Shown: positions 1 to 9,271 of the stretch, piece after piece
How positions within the stretch are numbered: the first letter of the stretch is position 1
Layout of the letters: each line of letters opens with the position of its first letter
Source of the DNA: Clostridiales bacterium
GTDB lineage: Bacteria; Bacillota; Clostridia; Lachnospirales; Lachnospiraceae
DNA length: 43,196 nt
Assembly (NCBI GenBank): GCA_012520655.1
Contig: JAAYNW010000074.1
Span: 1-43,196 of the forward strand
Direction: 5' to 3'
Program-made: the position numbers and the translations under genes
The notes under the pieces: generated by a model
Database searches by the model: none
Seen by the model: the letters and a program-made list of their open reading frames with translations, nothing else
What the model was told of the DNA's origin: nothing

Positions 1-445
1 AACTTTCACAAAGTGTTCTAATGAAATATTCATTCATGTTCCGGTCATTCTGTATCCATTTGATAAAATCTTCTTTTTCAATTTCCAAAAGCTTTACATT
101 TGTTTTTGCCTCTACCCTGCTGACATAAGGATGATTCCCAAACATCTCAAGCTCTCCTATATAGCAGCCCTTCCGATAAGTATTCAAGTAATACTTTTTT
201 CCGTTCTCCGCCTCTACATAGATGTCAAGCTCTCCGTCAAGCACGATATACATGGTCTGATATATTTCGTTCTGGTTTAAGACAAATTCATTGGCCTTAT
301 ATTCACGAATTTTCATTTTACGCAGCAACTCATAAGGACAGGATTTCATGATTTCATATATCTTGGCATCCCCTTCAATATTTTCACAAATCTGCGTAAT
401 ATTTGCAACATTTTCTTTTTTATTCACAGCATTATTAAGATTCAT
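1..445 (-). CDS. Cyclic nucleotide-binding domain protein (Crp/Fnr type), 3' end outside window
   Basis: The minus-strand frame is open from an ATG at 445 to the window edge, giving about 148 residues. The visible part is a cNMP-binding beta-roll: a hydrophobic helix, then IVLDGELDIYVE, a GCYIGELEMFGN segment matching the phosphate-binding-cassette position (G-E-L), and VKLLEIEKEDF. The usual Arg of the cAMP cassette is not obvious, so the ligand may differ or be absent. A purine-rich AAAAGGA lies about 10 bases upstream of the ATG. The C-terminus, where Crp/Fnr proteins carry a helix-turn-helix, is outside the window, so DNA binding cannot be confirmed. It is divergent from the 796 gene. The alternative is a stand-alone cNMP-binding sensor. 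Confidence 0.8.
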   Translation of the reverse strand, partial: MNLNNAVNKKENVANITQICENIEGDAKIYEIMKSCPYELLRKMKIREYKANEFVLNQNEIYQTMYIVLDGELDIYVEAENGKKYYLNTYRKGCYIGELEMFGNHPYVSRVEAKTNVKLLEIEKEDFIKWIQNDRNMNEYFIRTLCES

Positions 446-795
446 AGCTGCAGATTTTCCTTTTCTTTGTGTAATATGTTTTATTTTCTGTGATATGTGC
501 TTCGGTTTTTTGTTATAATTATTATAAACTTTTTAAAAAACAACTACAAGGTATTATGTCTCCAAACCGAGCTTGTTTTGTTTTTTTCCCGCAAATACAT
601 TAATTTTTCCAAGACATTTGTCCAATTTACTCAATAACACACTCATCATCAAGCCTTGCTCCGAGCCTTTCCGGCTCAAGTTGAGGATCCTCAAGTTGAG
701 GATGGACAATCTAACGATTGCATGTTAAAATATGGTTCAGTTGTAAATTATTTTTATGCTGACTAATTATAATCTGATGAGAGGAATTTCATTAT
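446..795. other. 350-base AT-rich intergenic region between divergent genes
   Basis: No convincing coding frame is visible. The region must hold promoters for both flanking genes. A TATAAT at 768-773 precedes the plus-strand gene, but no good -35 box lies 16-18 bases before it. AGAGGA at 779-785 is the likely ribosome binding site for the ATG at 796. A short hairpin (GAGCC/GGCTC, 663-677) and a two-copy direct repeat (676-705) lie just upstream of that promoter area. Confidence 0.5.
676..705. repeat. Two-copy 15-base direct repeat with central palindrome
   Basis: TCAAGTTGAGGATCC (676-690) is followed at once by TCAAGTTGAGGATGG (691-705), with 13 of 15 bases identical. The junction makes a perfect palindrome TTGAGGATCCTCAA (681-694). 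Directly before it lies the hairpin GAGCC-TTTCC-GGCTC (663-677). It could be an operator or simply a small tandem duplication. Confidence 0.6.
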
Positions 796-2391
796 ATGAA
801 GAAGGTTCTTATCATAGGTGCGGGTCCGGCAGGACTGACTGCCGCCTATGAATTACTGGCAAACAAACATCCCGGAAGCTCCGAGACGAAGGACGACTTT
901 GAAGTGGTGGTATTTGAAGAAAGTTCTGCTTTGGGCGGTATTTCCCGTACGGTAAACCATAACGGAAATCGTATGGATATGGGAGGGCACCGCTTCTTCT
1001 CCAAAGTACCCGAAGTTAATGAATGGTGGGCAAACATGTTACCCGAACAGGGAGCTCCCTCCTACGATGATATTCTGCTGAACCGTTCTATGCCGTTATC
1101 AAAAGACGGTCCCGACCCGGAAAAGGAAGATCGGGTCATGCTGAACAGAAACCGTGTATCCCGCATTTATTTTAACAGGAAGTTTTTTGATTATCCTATT
1201 TCATTTAAATTTGAAACTTTTAGAAATATGGGTTTTTGTACAACTCTTGTTGTGGGCTTCAGCTACCTCAAGTCATTGATTCATAAACGAAAAGAAGATT
1301 CCTTGGAAGATTTTTATATTAACCGTTTTGGACGTAAGCTTTACTCCATGTTTTTTGAAAACTATACGGAAAATCTCTGGGGACGCAAGCCCTGTGAAAT
1401 CGCTCCCGATTGGGGAGCTCAAAGAGTAAAGGGGCTTTCTATTATTGCAATTCTAAAGGACATCGTCGGAAAGATGCTTCCCGGAAAAGAAAACCGCAAG
1501 GTAGAAACTTCCCTCATCGAGCAATTCAAATACCCCAAGCTCGGCCCGGGACAGCTGTGGGAGGTAACCGCCGACGAAGTGGTAAAACTCGGCGGAAAAA
1601 TATTATTAAACAGCAAAGTAACCGAATTTATCAAAGATAAGAACAATCATATTACCGCTCTTACCTATGAGCACGACGGCACAGCAACCACCATGGAGGG
1701 CGATATATTCATTTCCTCCATGCCTGTAAAAGATTTAATAGGAGGGATGAACGATGTTCCTAAAGACATAGCATCCATCGCTTCGGGACTCCCTTACCGT
1801 GATTATATGACTCTCGGCGTTCTCGTCCCGAAGTTAAATTTAAAGAATCTGACAAAGATGAAAACGGTCGGAAATATAGTCCCCGATTGCTGGATATATG
1901 TACATGACAGAACCGTTAAATTGGGGCGTCTGCAAATATACAACAACTGGTCTCCGTATATGATCAAAGACCTTGCAAATACCGTATGGGTAGGGCTCGA
2001 ATATTTCTGCAATGAAGGCGACAGTTTCTGGAATATGAAGGAAGAACAGTTTACCCGTTTCGCAATAGACGAAATGGTCAAGATGAAGCTAATCGATAAC
2101 GCCTCCGATGTTCTCGATTCCCATGTGGAACGTGTGAAAAAAGCATATCCCGCTTACTTCGATACATACAAAGATATGGACAAGCTAATAGATTATCTGA
2201 ATACTATCGATAATCTTTACTGCGTAGGACGTAACGGACAGCATCGCTACAACAACATTGACCATTCCATGTGTACCTCCTTTGAAGCCGTTAAAAATAT
2301 AAAGAACGGCATAAGTGACAAAAGCAATGTTTGGAGTGTAAATACGGAAAAAGAATATCACGAGGAAACTAAAACAAACGAAATAGAATAA
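796..2391 (+). CDS. NAD(P)/FAD-dependent oxidoreductase (amine oxidase / UDP-galactopyranose mutase-like fold)
   Basis: This is a 531-residue flavoprotein. The N-terminus is a Rossmann dinucleotide-binding motif ([17 protein letters not shown]), followed by an acidic strand end (VVVFEE) and the GG-motif-like [18 protein letters not shown] and a C-terminal [14 protein letters not shown] segment, which would contact FAD, match the COG1232/HemY-like group often found in polysaccharide loci and distantly related to UDP-galactopyranose mutase. The middle of the protein has a [18 protein letters not shown] block typical of that group. The substrate is unknown; a nucleotide- or lipid-linked sugar is plausible from context. 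The start has an AGAGGA box. The gene is monocistronic and ends at a strong hairpin terminator. Confidence 0.85.
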   Translation: MKKVLIIGAGPAGLTAAYELLANKHPGSSETKDDFEVVVFEESSALGGISRTVNHNGNRMDMGGHRFFSKVPEVNEWWANMLPEQGAPSYDDILLNRSMPLSKDGPDPEKEDRVMLNRNRVSRIYFNRKFFDYPISFKFETFRNMGFCTTLVVGFSYLKSLIHKRKEDSLEDFYINRFGRKLYSMFFENYTENLWGRKPCEIAPDWGAQRVKGLSIIAILKDIVGKMLPGKENRKVETSLIEQFKYPKLGPGQLWEVTADEVVKLGGKILLNSKVTEFIKDKNNHITALTYEHDGTATTMEGDIFISSMPVKDLIGGMNDVPKDIASIASGLPYRDYMTLGVLVPKLNLKNLTKMKTVGNIVPDCWIYVHDRTVKLGRLQIYNNWSPYMIKDLANTVWVGLEYFCNEGDSFWNMKEEQFTRFAIDEMVKMKLIDNASDVLDSHVERVKKAYPAYFDTYKDMDKLIDYLNTIDNLYCVGRNGQHRYNNIDHSMCTSFEAVKNIKNGISDKSNVWSVNTEKEYHEETKTNEIE

Positions 2392-2392
2392 A

Positions 2393-2432
2393 TTAAAAAC
2401 AGGAGATGCATTTTTGCATCTCCTGTTTTTAA
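2393..2432. terminator. Strong bidirectional intrinsic terminator
   Basis: Two perfect 18-base arms (2393-2410 and 2415-2432, containing AACAGGAGATGCA and its complement) enclose a TTTT loop. The T-run in one arm and A-run in the other give a U-tract in both directions. It lies between the convergent 796-2391 and 2488-3390 genes and can serve both. Confidence 0.92.
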
Positions 2433-2487
2433 TCCTAAGGATTTCCTCGCTCATTAAAATATTAAAATCTATTTCTCTAATCTGTTA

Positions 2488-3390
2488 TTATGAGAAAACC
2501 TCCATAATCTTATCCGCAATGAGCTTTGCTCCTTCCACATTAGGATGCGTTCCATCGCTCGTGTATTCCTGTGCGTTTTCATAAGTTATTCCGCAATTAT
2601 ATACGTCGATGAGTTTTACTTCCTTTTTCTGTGCGATTGAGGTAATCCATGCATTGTAATCCCCGGCTGTCGTGCCGTGTGCATTCACAAAAGGAAACTT
2701 TTCTCCCACATCGTTCCATCTTGACACCTCTGCAATGGTGCTGCAATAAATTTCCGCATCGGGATACCAGGCTTTCATTTTATCCAGCATAAGCGCATAA
2801 GCCTCGCTGAAGGTTTCTATATTCCCTTCCTCTACCGCCGAAACGCCGTCATAAGACCCTAAAGATATATTATTCAGCAGGTCATTGGCTCCCATCAGAA
2901 CGATAATTACGTCCGGTCGGGTTCCATCCTCACTCGCCAAATCAGCTATTCTCTTATCGCCGCAGGAATATCTTCCGTCGTGGTTATCCTGAGACTGACC
3001 GCTTACCGTACTGCCCGAATAAGAGGCATTCCGGCAAAGCTCCATCCCCGTCCGGTTTATCACCTGCATCCACCATGTATCGTTTACATCCGTAATTGCA
3101 CCGTTCTCCGGATAGTACTTACTGTAATAATCAGGAATGTAACCGGTAAACGTAGAAATGCTGTCGCCGCATATAGACACCTTCTTTTCCTTCCAAACGG
3201 AAGTTTTCTGTTTCATTACTTCCTTTCGTACTTCTTCTACGGTGAACTCCTCTTTACTCTGTATACCCCTCGACTCGGGCGCGCCTTTTTCCGTATCGAC
3301 GTTCTTTCCGCATGACGTAAACAATAGTGCAAATACAAAGATGCTTGCCGCGATATAAATACCGATATTTTTTCTATTCCCCATTTCCAT
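2488..3390 (-). CDS. SGNH/GDSL-type hydrolase, predicted lipoprotein
   Basis: This SGNH-fold esterase has about 300 residues. It starts MEMGNRKN and is followed by a hydrophobic stretch ending in the lipobox-like LLFTSC, so it is likely a membrane-anchored exported lipoprotein. SGNH blocks are visible: SICGDSIS (catalytic Ser), VLMGANDLL (Asn) and DGTHPNVEGA (Asp-His pair). A 33-residue upstream extension is possible but would place coding sequence before a clear signal peptide and overlap the radical SAM gene, so an ATG at 3390 (or 3384) is preferred. It is the last gene of the minus-strand series and sits 37 bases after the radical SAM gene. The family removes or transfers O-acyl groups on glycans; the substrate here is unknown. 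Confidence 0.85.
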   Translation of the reverse strand: MEMGNRKNIGIYIAASIFVFALLFTSCGKNVDTEKGAPESRGIQSKEEFTVEEVRKEVMKQKTSVWKEKKVSICGDSISTFTGYIPDYYSKYYPENGAITDVNDTWWMQVINRTGMELCRNASYSGSTVSGQSQDNHDGRYSCGDKRIADLASEDGTRPDVIIVLMGANDLLNNISLGSYDGVSAVEEGNIETFSEAYALMLDKMKAWYPDAEIYCSTIAEVSRWNDVGEKFPFVNAHGTTAGDYNAWITSIAQKKEVKLIDVYNCGITYENAQEYTSDGTHPNVEGAKLIADKIMEVFS

Positions 3391-3427
3391 GCCTGCTTTC
3401 CGCCCTATATCCGAAGGCTTACCGTTT

Positions 3428-4408
3428 CTATTTTTTAAACATGGACTGTCTCGCTCCATGCATCGTTCCTTTATTTTTGAGCACATCATCTACCGCATCC
3501 ATACGGAGTCCCGCATCGATGAAGTCGCAATGCTTGCAAAACGGATAGTTCTGTCTGCCTGTTCTGATTGCCTCGCGAAGCTCCTGATATTTCTTGCTGT
3601 TCCAGGCCTCCTTCAGCGGCGTCTCATGCAAATCCGCCAAGTCTGTCACTTCAAAGTTATCACAGCAGCAAATTCCCAATTTGCCGTTGGGCATGATCCA
3701 CATATCCGTATAAGGCATCAGGCAAGTTTCCGTAATTACCTTCTCTGTAGCTTTTTTATTCGGCGCGCTGCCCGCCCGGTTCGTGAGCACCTCTTTCAAA
3801 TAACGCATTTGAATGAGTATATCCACATCTTTAAACTCTTCCGGATGCTCTTTTATATACTTATATATAACCTGTATATTATCATGCAGTTTCATATCCA
3901 AACAATAATTATTGATAATAAGCTGATCCACATACGGAACAACCGATTTAACTTTATCTACATTCAGCAAAAGTCCGTTTGTAGACATGAAGATAAATGC
4001 CTCCGGAAGCTTTTCTCTGGCATATTTGTGGAATTCAACAATGCGGGTATCCAGCCATGGCTCATTATTTCCGTACATTGTCAGATGCCCCTTATATCCC
4101 CACTCTGCCAGCTGATCTATAATGCTGTAGAACAGTTCATCCTCCATGCGCTTATAGGGTCTCTTTTCCGCATTTTTATTGGCCGTACAGAACTCACAGG
4201 TGCTGTTGCAGCGGTTAATCGTCTCCAGATTTACCACTAAAGGCATGGGGACCTCTTCTTTTCCCATAAAATAATCAATATAATTTTTCTGTAATTTTCC
4301 TCTTGTTAAAAATTGAAGCTTCAAATAGCTTTCACTGGCTAACATAGGAAAATACTTCCTGGCATTCCATCCTAATCTTCCCAAAAAATTATGTACCCTT
4401 ACTGACAT
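3428..4408 (-). CDS. Radical SAM protein with SPASM-like C-terminal domain
   Basis: The 326-residue protein has a canonical radical SAM cluster motif CNSTCEFC (CX3CX2C) near residue 75, which binds the 4Fe-4S cluster and SAM. A Cys-rich C-terminal region (GICCCDNFEVTDLAD followed by FCKHCDF) resembles a SPASM/Twitch auxiliary-cluster domain. It has a strong Shine-Dalgarno (AAAGGAG) before the ATG. No precursor-peptide gene is seen nearby, so a RiPP role is not supported. Its position within a polysaccharide operon suggests modification of a sugar or lipid intermediate, which is inference. SPASM proteins of this style occur in many glycan loci without a known reaction. Confidence 0.88.
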   Translation of the reverse strand: MSVRVHNFLGRLGWNARKYFPMLASESYLKLQFLTRGKLQKNYIDYFMGKEEVPMPLVVNLETINRCNSTCEFCTANKNAEKRPYKRMEDELFYSIIDQLAEWGYKGHLTMYGNNEPWLDTRIVEFHKYAREKLPEAFIFMSTNGLLLNVDKVKSVVPYVDQLIINNYCLDMKLHDNIQVIYKYIKEHPEEFKDVDILIQMRYLKEVLTNRAGSAPNKKATEKVITETCLMPYTDMWIMPNGKLGICCCDNFEVTDLADLHETPLKEAWNSKKYQELREAIRTGRQNYPFCKHCDFIDAGLRMDAVDDVLKNKGTMHGARQSMFKK

Positions 4409-4531
4409 CTCTTTATCTCCTTTATCCGTAAACGCTCCTGCGCATTTATCTATTTATCATACCATCGTGCCCAAATGCGGTCAAGGCAAGTTCTATTTCT
4501 TCTATAGCCGTTTCAATCCGCTTCCCCACAT

Positions 4532-6010
4532 CTAAGGTATGAAAATCTTTCCGTACATGGAAAGCATATTTTCTCCCTCCAGATAATGCGGAATGAAACG
4601 GTTAAACAGACTATAGGCGAATGCAAGCATCACGTACGCCATTACTCCCAGGCACAGCATCTTGCCCAGAACTCTCCCTCCTGCATTATATGCCGCAATC
4701 CGTTCAAGCAATATACATACTTTCTGAATTCCTAAAGTTACGAGGTACATAAACGGTATCAATACCGGCAAAATATACCTTCCCTGCGGTTGAAACTCCC
4801 ATGTATACGAATAGTAAACGCTAAGAGCCACCGTGATGATGCAGAATAAGGTCATGCATGCGTAAAAAACTACTATATTCTTCCTGTCCGGTGCTCTGTC
4901 TGCCTTCCACACGGACATTCCCTCCGCTTTTATTGGTTTTATCGGCAACAGTGCTATCGCACAGGCTATAATCCATAAATATTTATAGAATAAATAAATT
5001 AAGCCGTGAGTAGGAATCCTCATCGGTCCGAACATCGCAATAAAGCTGTCTCTGAGCAGCGTAACATAACCAGTCTCAAACAGCATTTCTTTCAAAGGAA
5101 TACCGGCCTTTTGATAGGTAAAACGCGTCAGCGGATTATAGTCCGGAGCAGCGGTCTCTATGGCACATTTTAACCGGGCACTCATCGCTATGATATCTCC
5201 GTCATAAAGAACCGCATTACGGATAAACCACCAGCCTATACCAAGCAGCACGATTACGGATATGAGGCTTCCTTTTCGTACCATTTCCCGCCATTCCACC
5301 GTCAGCCTCTTTCTTTCTTCTCCTTGACCGTTTGAATACCTGGTATGCACATAATTTATGGCAAAGATAAGTATCGCTGCCAGAATGATACCGTATGCAT
5401 TGTAATAGGACATGGCGCACAGTATAATACCAATCGCCAGCAATATACAGTCCTTCTTATCATATCCGGTCTTCTGTGCATGCAAAACCGCATAGAATAT
5501 AATCGCCACAGACAGCATTGCCATGGAATCCGTATTTACATAAGAATGAATAAAAATATTCTGCGGCAGGAATACGACAAGCAGCGTAAATGTCCACTGG
5601 ATATACGGACTTTTCCATGCTTCTTTTGCAATACCCCGCACAAAATACGCCATCAGCACTCCCAAGCACACGTTAACCATCCGCGCTGCGAGCAGAAGAA
5701 TATATCCATCCGATGTAAACATACCGAGAAAACGAAGCAAGTAGCCTTGGATGATATAAGTCAATATCGGCTGAAATGCATAAGATGCTCCATAACCGCT
5801 TAATATTACCTCCGGATCCGCGCCGTGGGGCAGCCTTCCATGATTCCTGATATAATTTACCACCTTAAACCGGTTGATTTCGTCCGGAGGATCTCCATAT
5901 GTCTGAAGCATTGCAAAGCAAGCAATTGCCGCAAATACAAACAGATAAAAGATAATTTCCGCCGCCTGCTTAAGCTTTTTCTCATCTGCAGCATACACGA
6001 AACGTTTCAT
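4532..6010 (-). CDS. Polytopic membrane protein, DUF2142/GT-C-like glycosyltransferase
   Basis: The 492-residue protein has roughly 11-13 hydrophobic segments. An acidic motif in the first extracytoplasmic loop (GDPPDEINR) and the late QPQGRYILPVLIPF motif resemble DUF2142 and related GT-C proteins, which use polyprenyl-phosphate sugars outside the membrane with a loop-1 Asp/Glu as the likely base. Donor and acceptor are unknown. It lies 28 bases downstream of the next polytopic gene in the same direction, as one of three such proteins in a row. A non-catalytic translocase role cannot be excluded. Confidence 0.75.
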   Translation of the reverse strand: MKRFVYAADEKKLKQAAEIIFYLFVFAAIACFAMLQTYGDPPDEINRFKVVNYIRNHGRLPHGADPEVILSGYGASYAFQPILTYIIQGYLLRFLGMFTSDGYILLLAARMVNVCLGVLMAYFVRGIAKEAWKSPYIQWTFTLLVVFLPQNIFIHSYVNTDSMAMLSVAIIFYAVLHAQKTGYDKKDCILLAIGIILCAMSYYNAYGIILAAILIFAINYVHTRYSNGQGEERKRLTVEWREMVRKGSLISVIVLLGIGWWFIRNAVLYDGDIIAMSARLKCAIETAAPDYNPLTRFTYQKAGIPLKEMLFETGYVTLLRDSFIAMFGPMRIPTHGLIYLFYKYLWIIACAIALLPIKPIKAEGMSVWKADRAPDRKNIVVFYACMTLFCIITVALSVYYSYTWEFQPQGRYILPVLIPFMYLVTLGIQKVCILLERIAAYNAGGRVLGKMLCLGVMAYVMLAFAYSLFNRFIPHYLEGENMLSMYGKIFIP

Positions 6011-6038
6011 CTATATTTCGCTCCTTCCTATTCCGGAT

Positions 6039-7808
6039 TCATTCGCTTTCATAAAGGAAAACCACATACGGCGATCGCTCCGATGCATAGGCTTTTATAA
6101 GTGTAAGTCCCAGCTCCTCGGCATTTTCAAGCTCGATACGGGAAAAAATATACTTACCGCCCAGTTCCTTAAACGCTTCGTTATCCATGTACAGGTGTTC
6201 ATCCGTCACATACATGGTTTTCGTCGCGCTTACCACAGAAGCGTCCGTTCCCGAATATATATATGCTCTCGCACCCCAGTCATCATAATAGATTCTGCTC
6301 GCTTCTACCCGCTCAAGAGCAGGCGCTATTATTTTTCGAAAATCCTCTTTATACTGCTGGGAATAGAAACCAAGGTAACCATCCAATGTGGCGATGCCGT
6401 TATATTCCAGAACCGCCGGATGAATTCCATATGCCACAGCCCATTCTCCGTGATAATCGATATCTTGTTTTATTTCTTCAAACAAGTCTGTCGAATAAAA
6501 CTCCCCATAAGACATATCATCGATTACTTTCCCTTTGACAAGCTCCAGCGCCTTATTTTTGCAGGTCGCATACCAGTCATTATATCTGCTTGGAGTCAGA
6601 AGAATAACGGCAATCGCAGCGAGCGCCAACCCGTTTGCCAGCCATTTGAGCAGATTTCCGTTCTTATCTCTTCCGGCAATACGCATATTCTTCACATCAT
6701 ACAGCCTCTGCAACACGAGAAAGAAAGAAGCATACCAGAGAAACGGGCTGAAAAATACCGTACTGTTAAACTGAAAGCCCTTAAGCGGCGGCAGAAGAGT
6801 TTCCACAAGGCTACGAAAGCCTCCCCAATTATATATTCCGTATATAATGCTGTTAAACAGAATTACAAGCATCTGGAAATTGTATATATCATGGAAAATA
6901 TTTTTCCAGTTCCCCTCTTTTATATATTTACCGTTTATATATATAAAATACAGGACACATACGGGAAGCACCAGCTTTGTATGCACGCTTTCCGCATGGA
7001 ACATGCCGTTCTTCCATACATCCGCAATCTGTCTCACAATCTCTCCAGCCGTCAGATCCGCTTCCACCATAGTAGAACGAATCGTTTCCGTATCGCTCAA
7101 AAGTATCACGCCAAATAAACGATATTCAAACGCCACATAGCCTGCTGCCAGCACCAGTACCGCAAGAAACAAAGGCTTGCAGAACTTCTTGTCTCGAATG
7201 CTGAGCCAGATAACGGCAACCGTAAGGTAAGCGAGAATAAAAAATCCAAAATATGAAAAATAGGACAGGAAGGGATAACAAAAAAGTGCAAGGTACAGCC
7301 AAAAAGAAGGCTTTTTATATATTCTGCGCAACAGATAAATAACAAGAGGCACGGACGCAAAGGGAATTCCGAATGCAGGAAACATATTCAAAATCCCATA
7401 GGCAAAACCGAGCATTGCCACAAGCGGCTTATACTCGCTCGCTTTTTTACCGTACCAGTCCCTCGCCAACAGCCATACCGAAGCCATTGCAACGGTTATC
7501 TTCAAAAAATATCCCGTTATGTAAGCTGCAAAGGAAGGCAGTGCCATATACAGCAACGTATAAAGTGAAAATTCCGAAGGAAGATTATCCCGGCTGATCC
7601 CTCCCAAAAAGGGAATCTCCGCATTATGTGAGAAATAGCTTCCCGTGTTCTTCAGCATCTGAAACTGCGCCACGAACAAGTCCAGATTATCGTGAACCGC
7701 AATATAGCTGTCCTCTCCGAAACAAGCATATACAGCTGCAGTAAACAAGATAAATGAGCCAATAATAACAAAATACCAATATTTAATAATTTTTTTAATC
7801 GCCGCCAA
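6039..7808 (-). CDS. Large polytopic membrane protein (possibly DUF6044/YkoS-like)
   Basis: The 589-residue protein has about 10-12 hydrophobic segments and a soluble C-terminal part after about residue 400. The first outer loop contains AVHDNLDLFVAQF, with acidic residues where GT-C enzymes have their catalytic base. The overall plan recalls the DUF6044 group, but this is recollection, not an alignment. The start is a TTG preceded by GGAGAG at a six-base spacing (TTGGCGGCG), and no better ATG lies close by. It is co-directional with 29- and 41-base gaps to its neighbours, so it is likely in the same transcript as the glycosyltransferase upstream. Confidence 0.7.
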   Translation of the reverse strand: MAAIKKIIKYWYFVIIGSFILFTAAVYACFGEDSYIAVHDNLDLFVAQFQMLKNTGSYFSHNAEIPFLGGISRDNLPSEFSLYTLLYMALPSFAAYITGYFLKITVAMASVWLLARDWYGKKASEYKPLVAMLGFAYGILNMFPAFGIPFASVPLVIYLLRRIYKKPSFWLYLALFCYPFLSYFSYFGFFILAYLTVAVIWLSIRDKKFCKPLFLAVLVLAAGYVAFEYRLFGVILLSDTETIRSTMVEADLTAGEIVRQIADVWKNGMFHAESVHTKLVLPVCVLYFIYINGKYIKEGNWKNIFHDIYNFQMLVILFNSIIYGIYNWGGFRSLVETLLPPLKGFQFNSTVFFSPFLWYASFFLVLQRLYDVKNMRIAGRDKNGNLLKWLANGLALAAIAVILLTPSRYNDWYATCKNKALELVKGKVIDDMSYGEFYSTDLFEEIKQDIDYHGEWAVAYGIHPAVLEYNGIATLDGYLGFYSQQYKEDFRKIIAPALERVEASRIYYDDWGARAYIYSGTDASVVSATKTMYVTDEHLYMDNEAFKELGGKYIFSRIELENAEELGLTLIKAYASERSPYVVFLYESE

Positions 7809-7849
7809 CTCTTACTCTCCACCTTCAACTTCGCATCTATTTCCCGCGC

Positions 7850-9271
7850 TTACTTTCTTCCGTATTTCCGCTTCTTTATTCCGGGAGGCAGCAGATCATA
7901 GAGAAGCACGGACAAGGCCGTGTAAAACAGTCCCATATTATAAATCATGTAACGGGGCTGTGTGAATATCATTGCGCCTACCACAATGGAGTTCACAATA
8001 ATTCCCCCCAAAACAATCTCCGCCAAAGTCAGCGTACTTTCCGGTTCCATCCATTTCTTATGCCTTCCGGACGCTGTCTTATATAAATAATACAGATATA
8101 CGAAAAGATAAAGCACATATGCTAATATTGCATAGATATTCAGATAGCTGTTTACTCTGGCAATAGAATTTACAAAGCCTTTCCATATATTTGCCGCAAG
8201 CACCTCAGACAAACCGCCCTTATCCTGCAAAAGCAGAGTTTTTGCCATAGCACTGCAATATTCATCATATTTAAGCACCGCATCGATTTCCGAATATTCG
8301 AAATTTTCGGCGATATATCCTTGTATCAACGGATTTATAATGCCATAGCCTATGGCATCGTAGCTGTCCGCATAATGCGTGGATAAGTCCACCCACCCTT
8401 CCGGAGCATATGCTATCCGAAGCCTCTGCTCTTCTGCCTGCGCAAGAATCTCTTCATATAAGTTGCGCACTTGTGCATCTTCGAACAAGGAGACATCCTT
8501 CTCCTGAGAGGTGTAGATCAAAGTGCACAGCATCCCCATAGAATTGCCGGAATGCTCGATCCACGCTCCTCGAACGCAGTAGTTATAAAAACGATCCGTA
8601 AGCTTGCTCGCCACGAATAAGCATATAATCAGTCCGAATAGCAGCAGCAGCTTTTTCAGTTTCCTTTTCTTTATAAGATAATATAAGGAAAACACCGCCG
8701 CCATCAAAGCGAATGCAATTAGCATCTGCTTGCGCAGATTCACTAGCAGAAACGCAAAGCCGGCTGATCCGATCAGGTTCATTTTCTTTTCTTCCAAAAT
8801 ATATTTATATAACTGGACGATAAAAAGCACATATAAAGACAATCCCAGCCCCTCGGTCATTATGCTGTTGATATACGAAGAACCTCTGATTGCCACGAAA
8901 CGACAAAGAAATGTTACTCCGAACTGAAAGCCTATAGATAAAAGTGCTAAAAGCCTGCTGTTATTTTTATATCCCTTTACAGTTAAGGCCAGCTTCCATG
9001 ACGCGTATGCCGCAAGAATGCTTTGAGCAAGCACTACCGGCATCAAGTAACCGTCTTCGCCGAAAAGGCTGCGGAATATCCAAAGAAACGTCGGATATAA
9101 CGGCTCTCTCGTAATGTTCATCGTAGCATAGCTGGAAGAATCCTTACACCACACCGGTCCGTCATAAAACGGAAAAAAGAGATAGAAGCCCAAGCATACG
9201 ATAAGCAGACCTATATCCCATTTTTCAAAAGATGTAATGTATTTTTTTATTTTATTAATCCACGTCATCAT
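7850..9271 (-). CDS. Polytopic membrane protein, GT-C-like
   Basis: The 473-residue protein has about 10 transmembrane segments. Its first outer loop, CKDSSSYATMNITREPLYP, follows the pattern of GT-C or O-antigen-type membrane glycosyltransferases (D-S-x-x-Y then R-x-P-x-Y-P). No named family is recognised with certainty. Its 5' end overlaps the upstream GT2 gene by 17 bases, suggesting translational coupling. A pairing of a GtrB-like GT2 that charges undecaprenyl phosphate with a GtrC-like transferase is plausible. Confidence 0.7.
   Translation of the reverse strand: MMTWINKIKKYITSFEKWDIGLLIVCLGFYLFFPFYDGPVWCKDSSSYATMNITREPLYPTFLWIFRSLFGEDGYLMPVVLAQSILAAYASWKLALTVKGYKNNSRLLALLSIGFQFGVTFLCRFVAIRGSSYINSIMTEGLGLSLYVLFIVQLYKYILEEKKMNLIGSAGFAFLLVNLRKQMLIAFALMAAVFSLYYLIKKRKLKKLLLLFGLIICLFVASKLTDRFYNYCVRGAWIEHSGNSMGMLCTLIYTSQEKDVSLFEDAQVRNLYEEILAQAEEQRLRIAYAPEGWVDLSTHYADSYDAIGYGIINPLIQGYIAENFEYSEIDAVLKYDEYCSAMAKTLLLQDKGGLSEVLAANIWKGFVNSIARVNSYLNIYAILAYVLYLFVYLYYLYKTASGRHKKWMEPESTLTLAEIVLGGIIVNSIVVGAMIFTQPRYMIYNMGLFYTALSVLLYDLLPPGIKKRKYGRK

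Noticed and set aside
796-2391. UDP-galactopyranose mutase (glf)
   Set aside because: The fold is similar, but length and substrate blocks do not match well enough for the gene name.
3391-3489. Longer start for the first SGNH lipoprotein
   Set aside because: The 33 added residues are charged, precede the signal peptide and overlap the radical SAM gene.
3389-4240. Plus-strand open frame of 283 codons
   Set aside because: It is antisense to the radical SAM gene, whose cluster motif and SPASM cysteines are clear; composition is non-protein-like.
6195-7118. Plus-strand open frame of 307 codons
   Set aside because: It is the shadow of the DUF6044-like membrane gene; no initiation signals.
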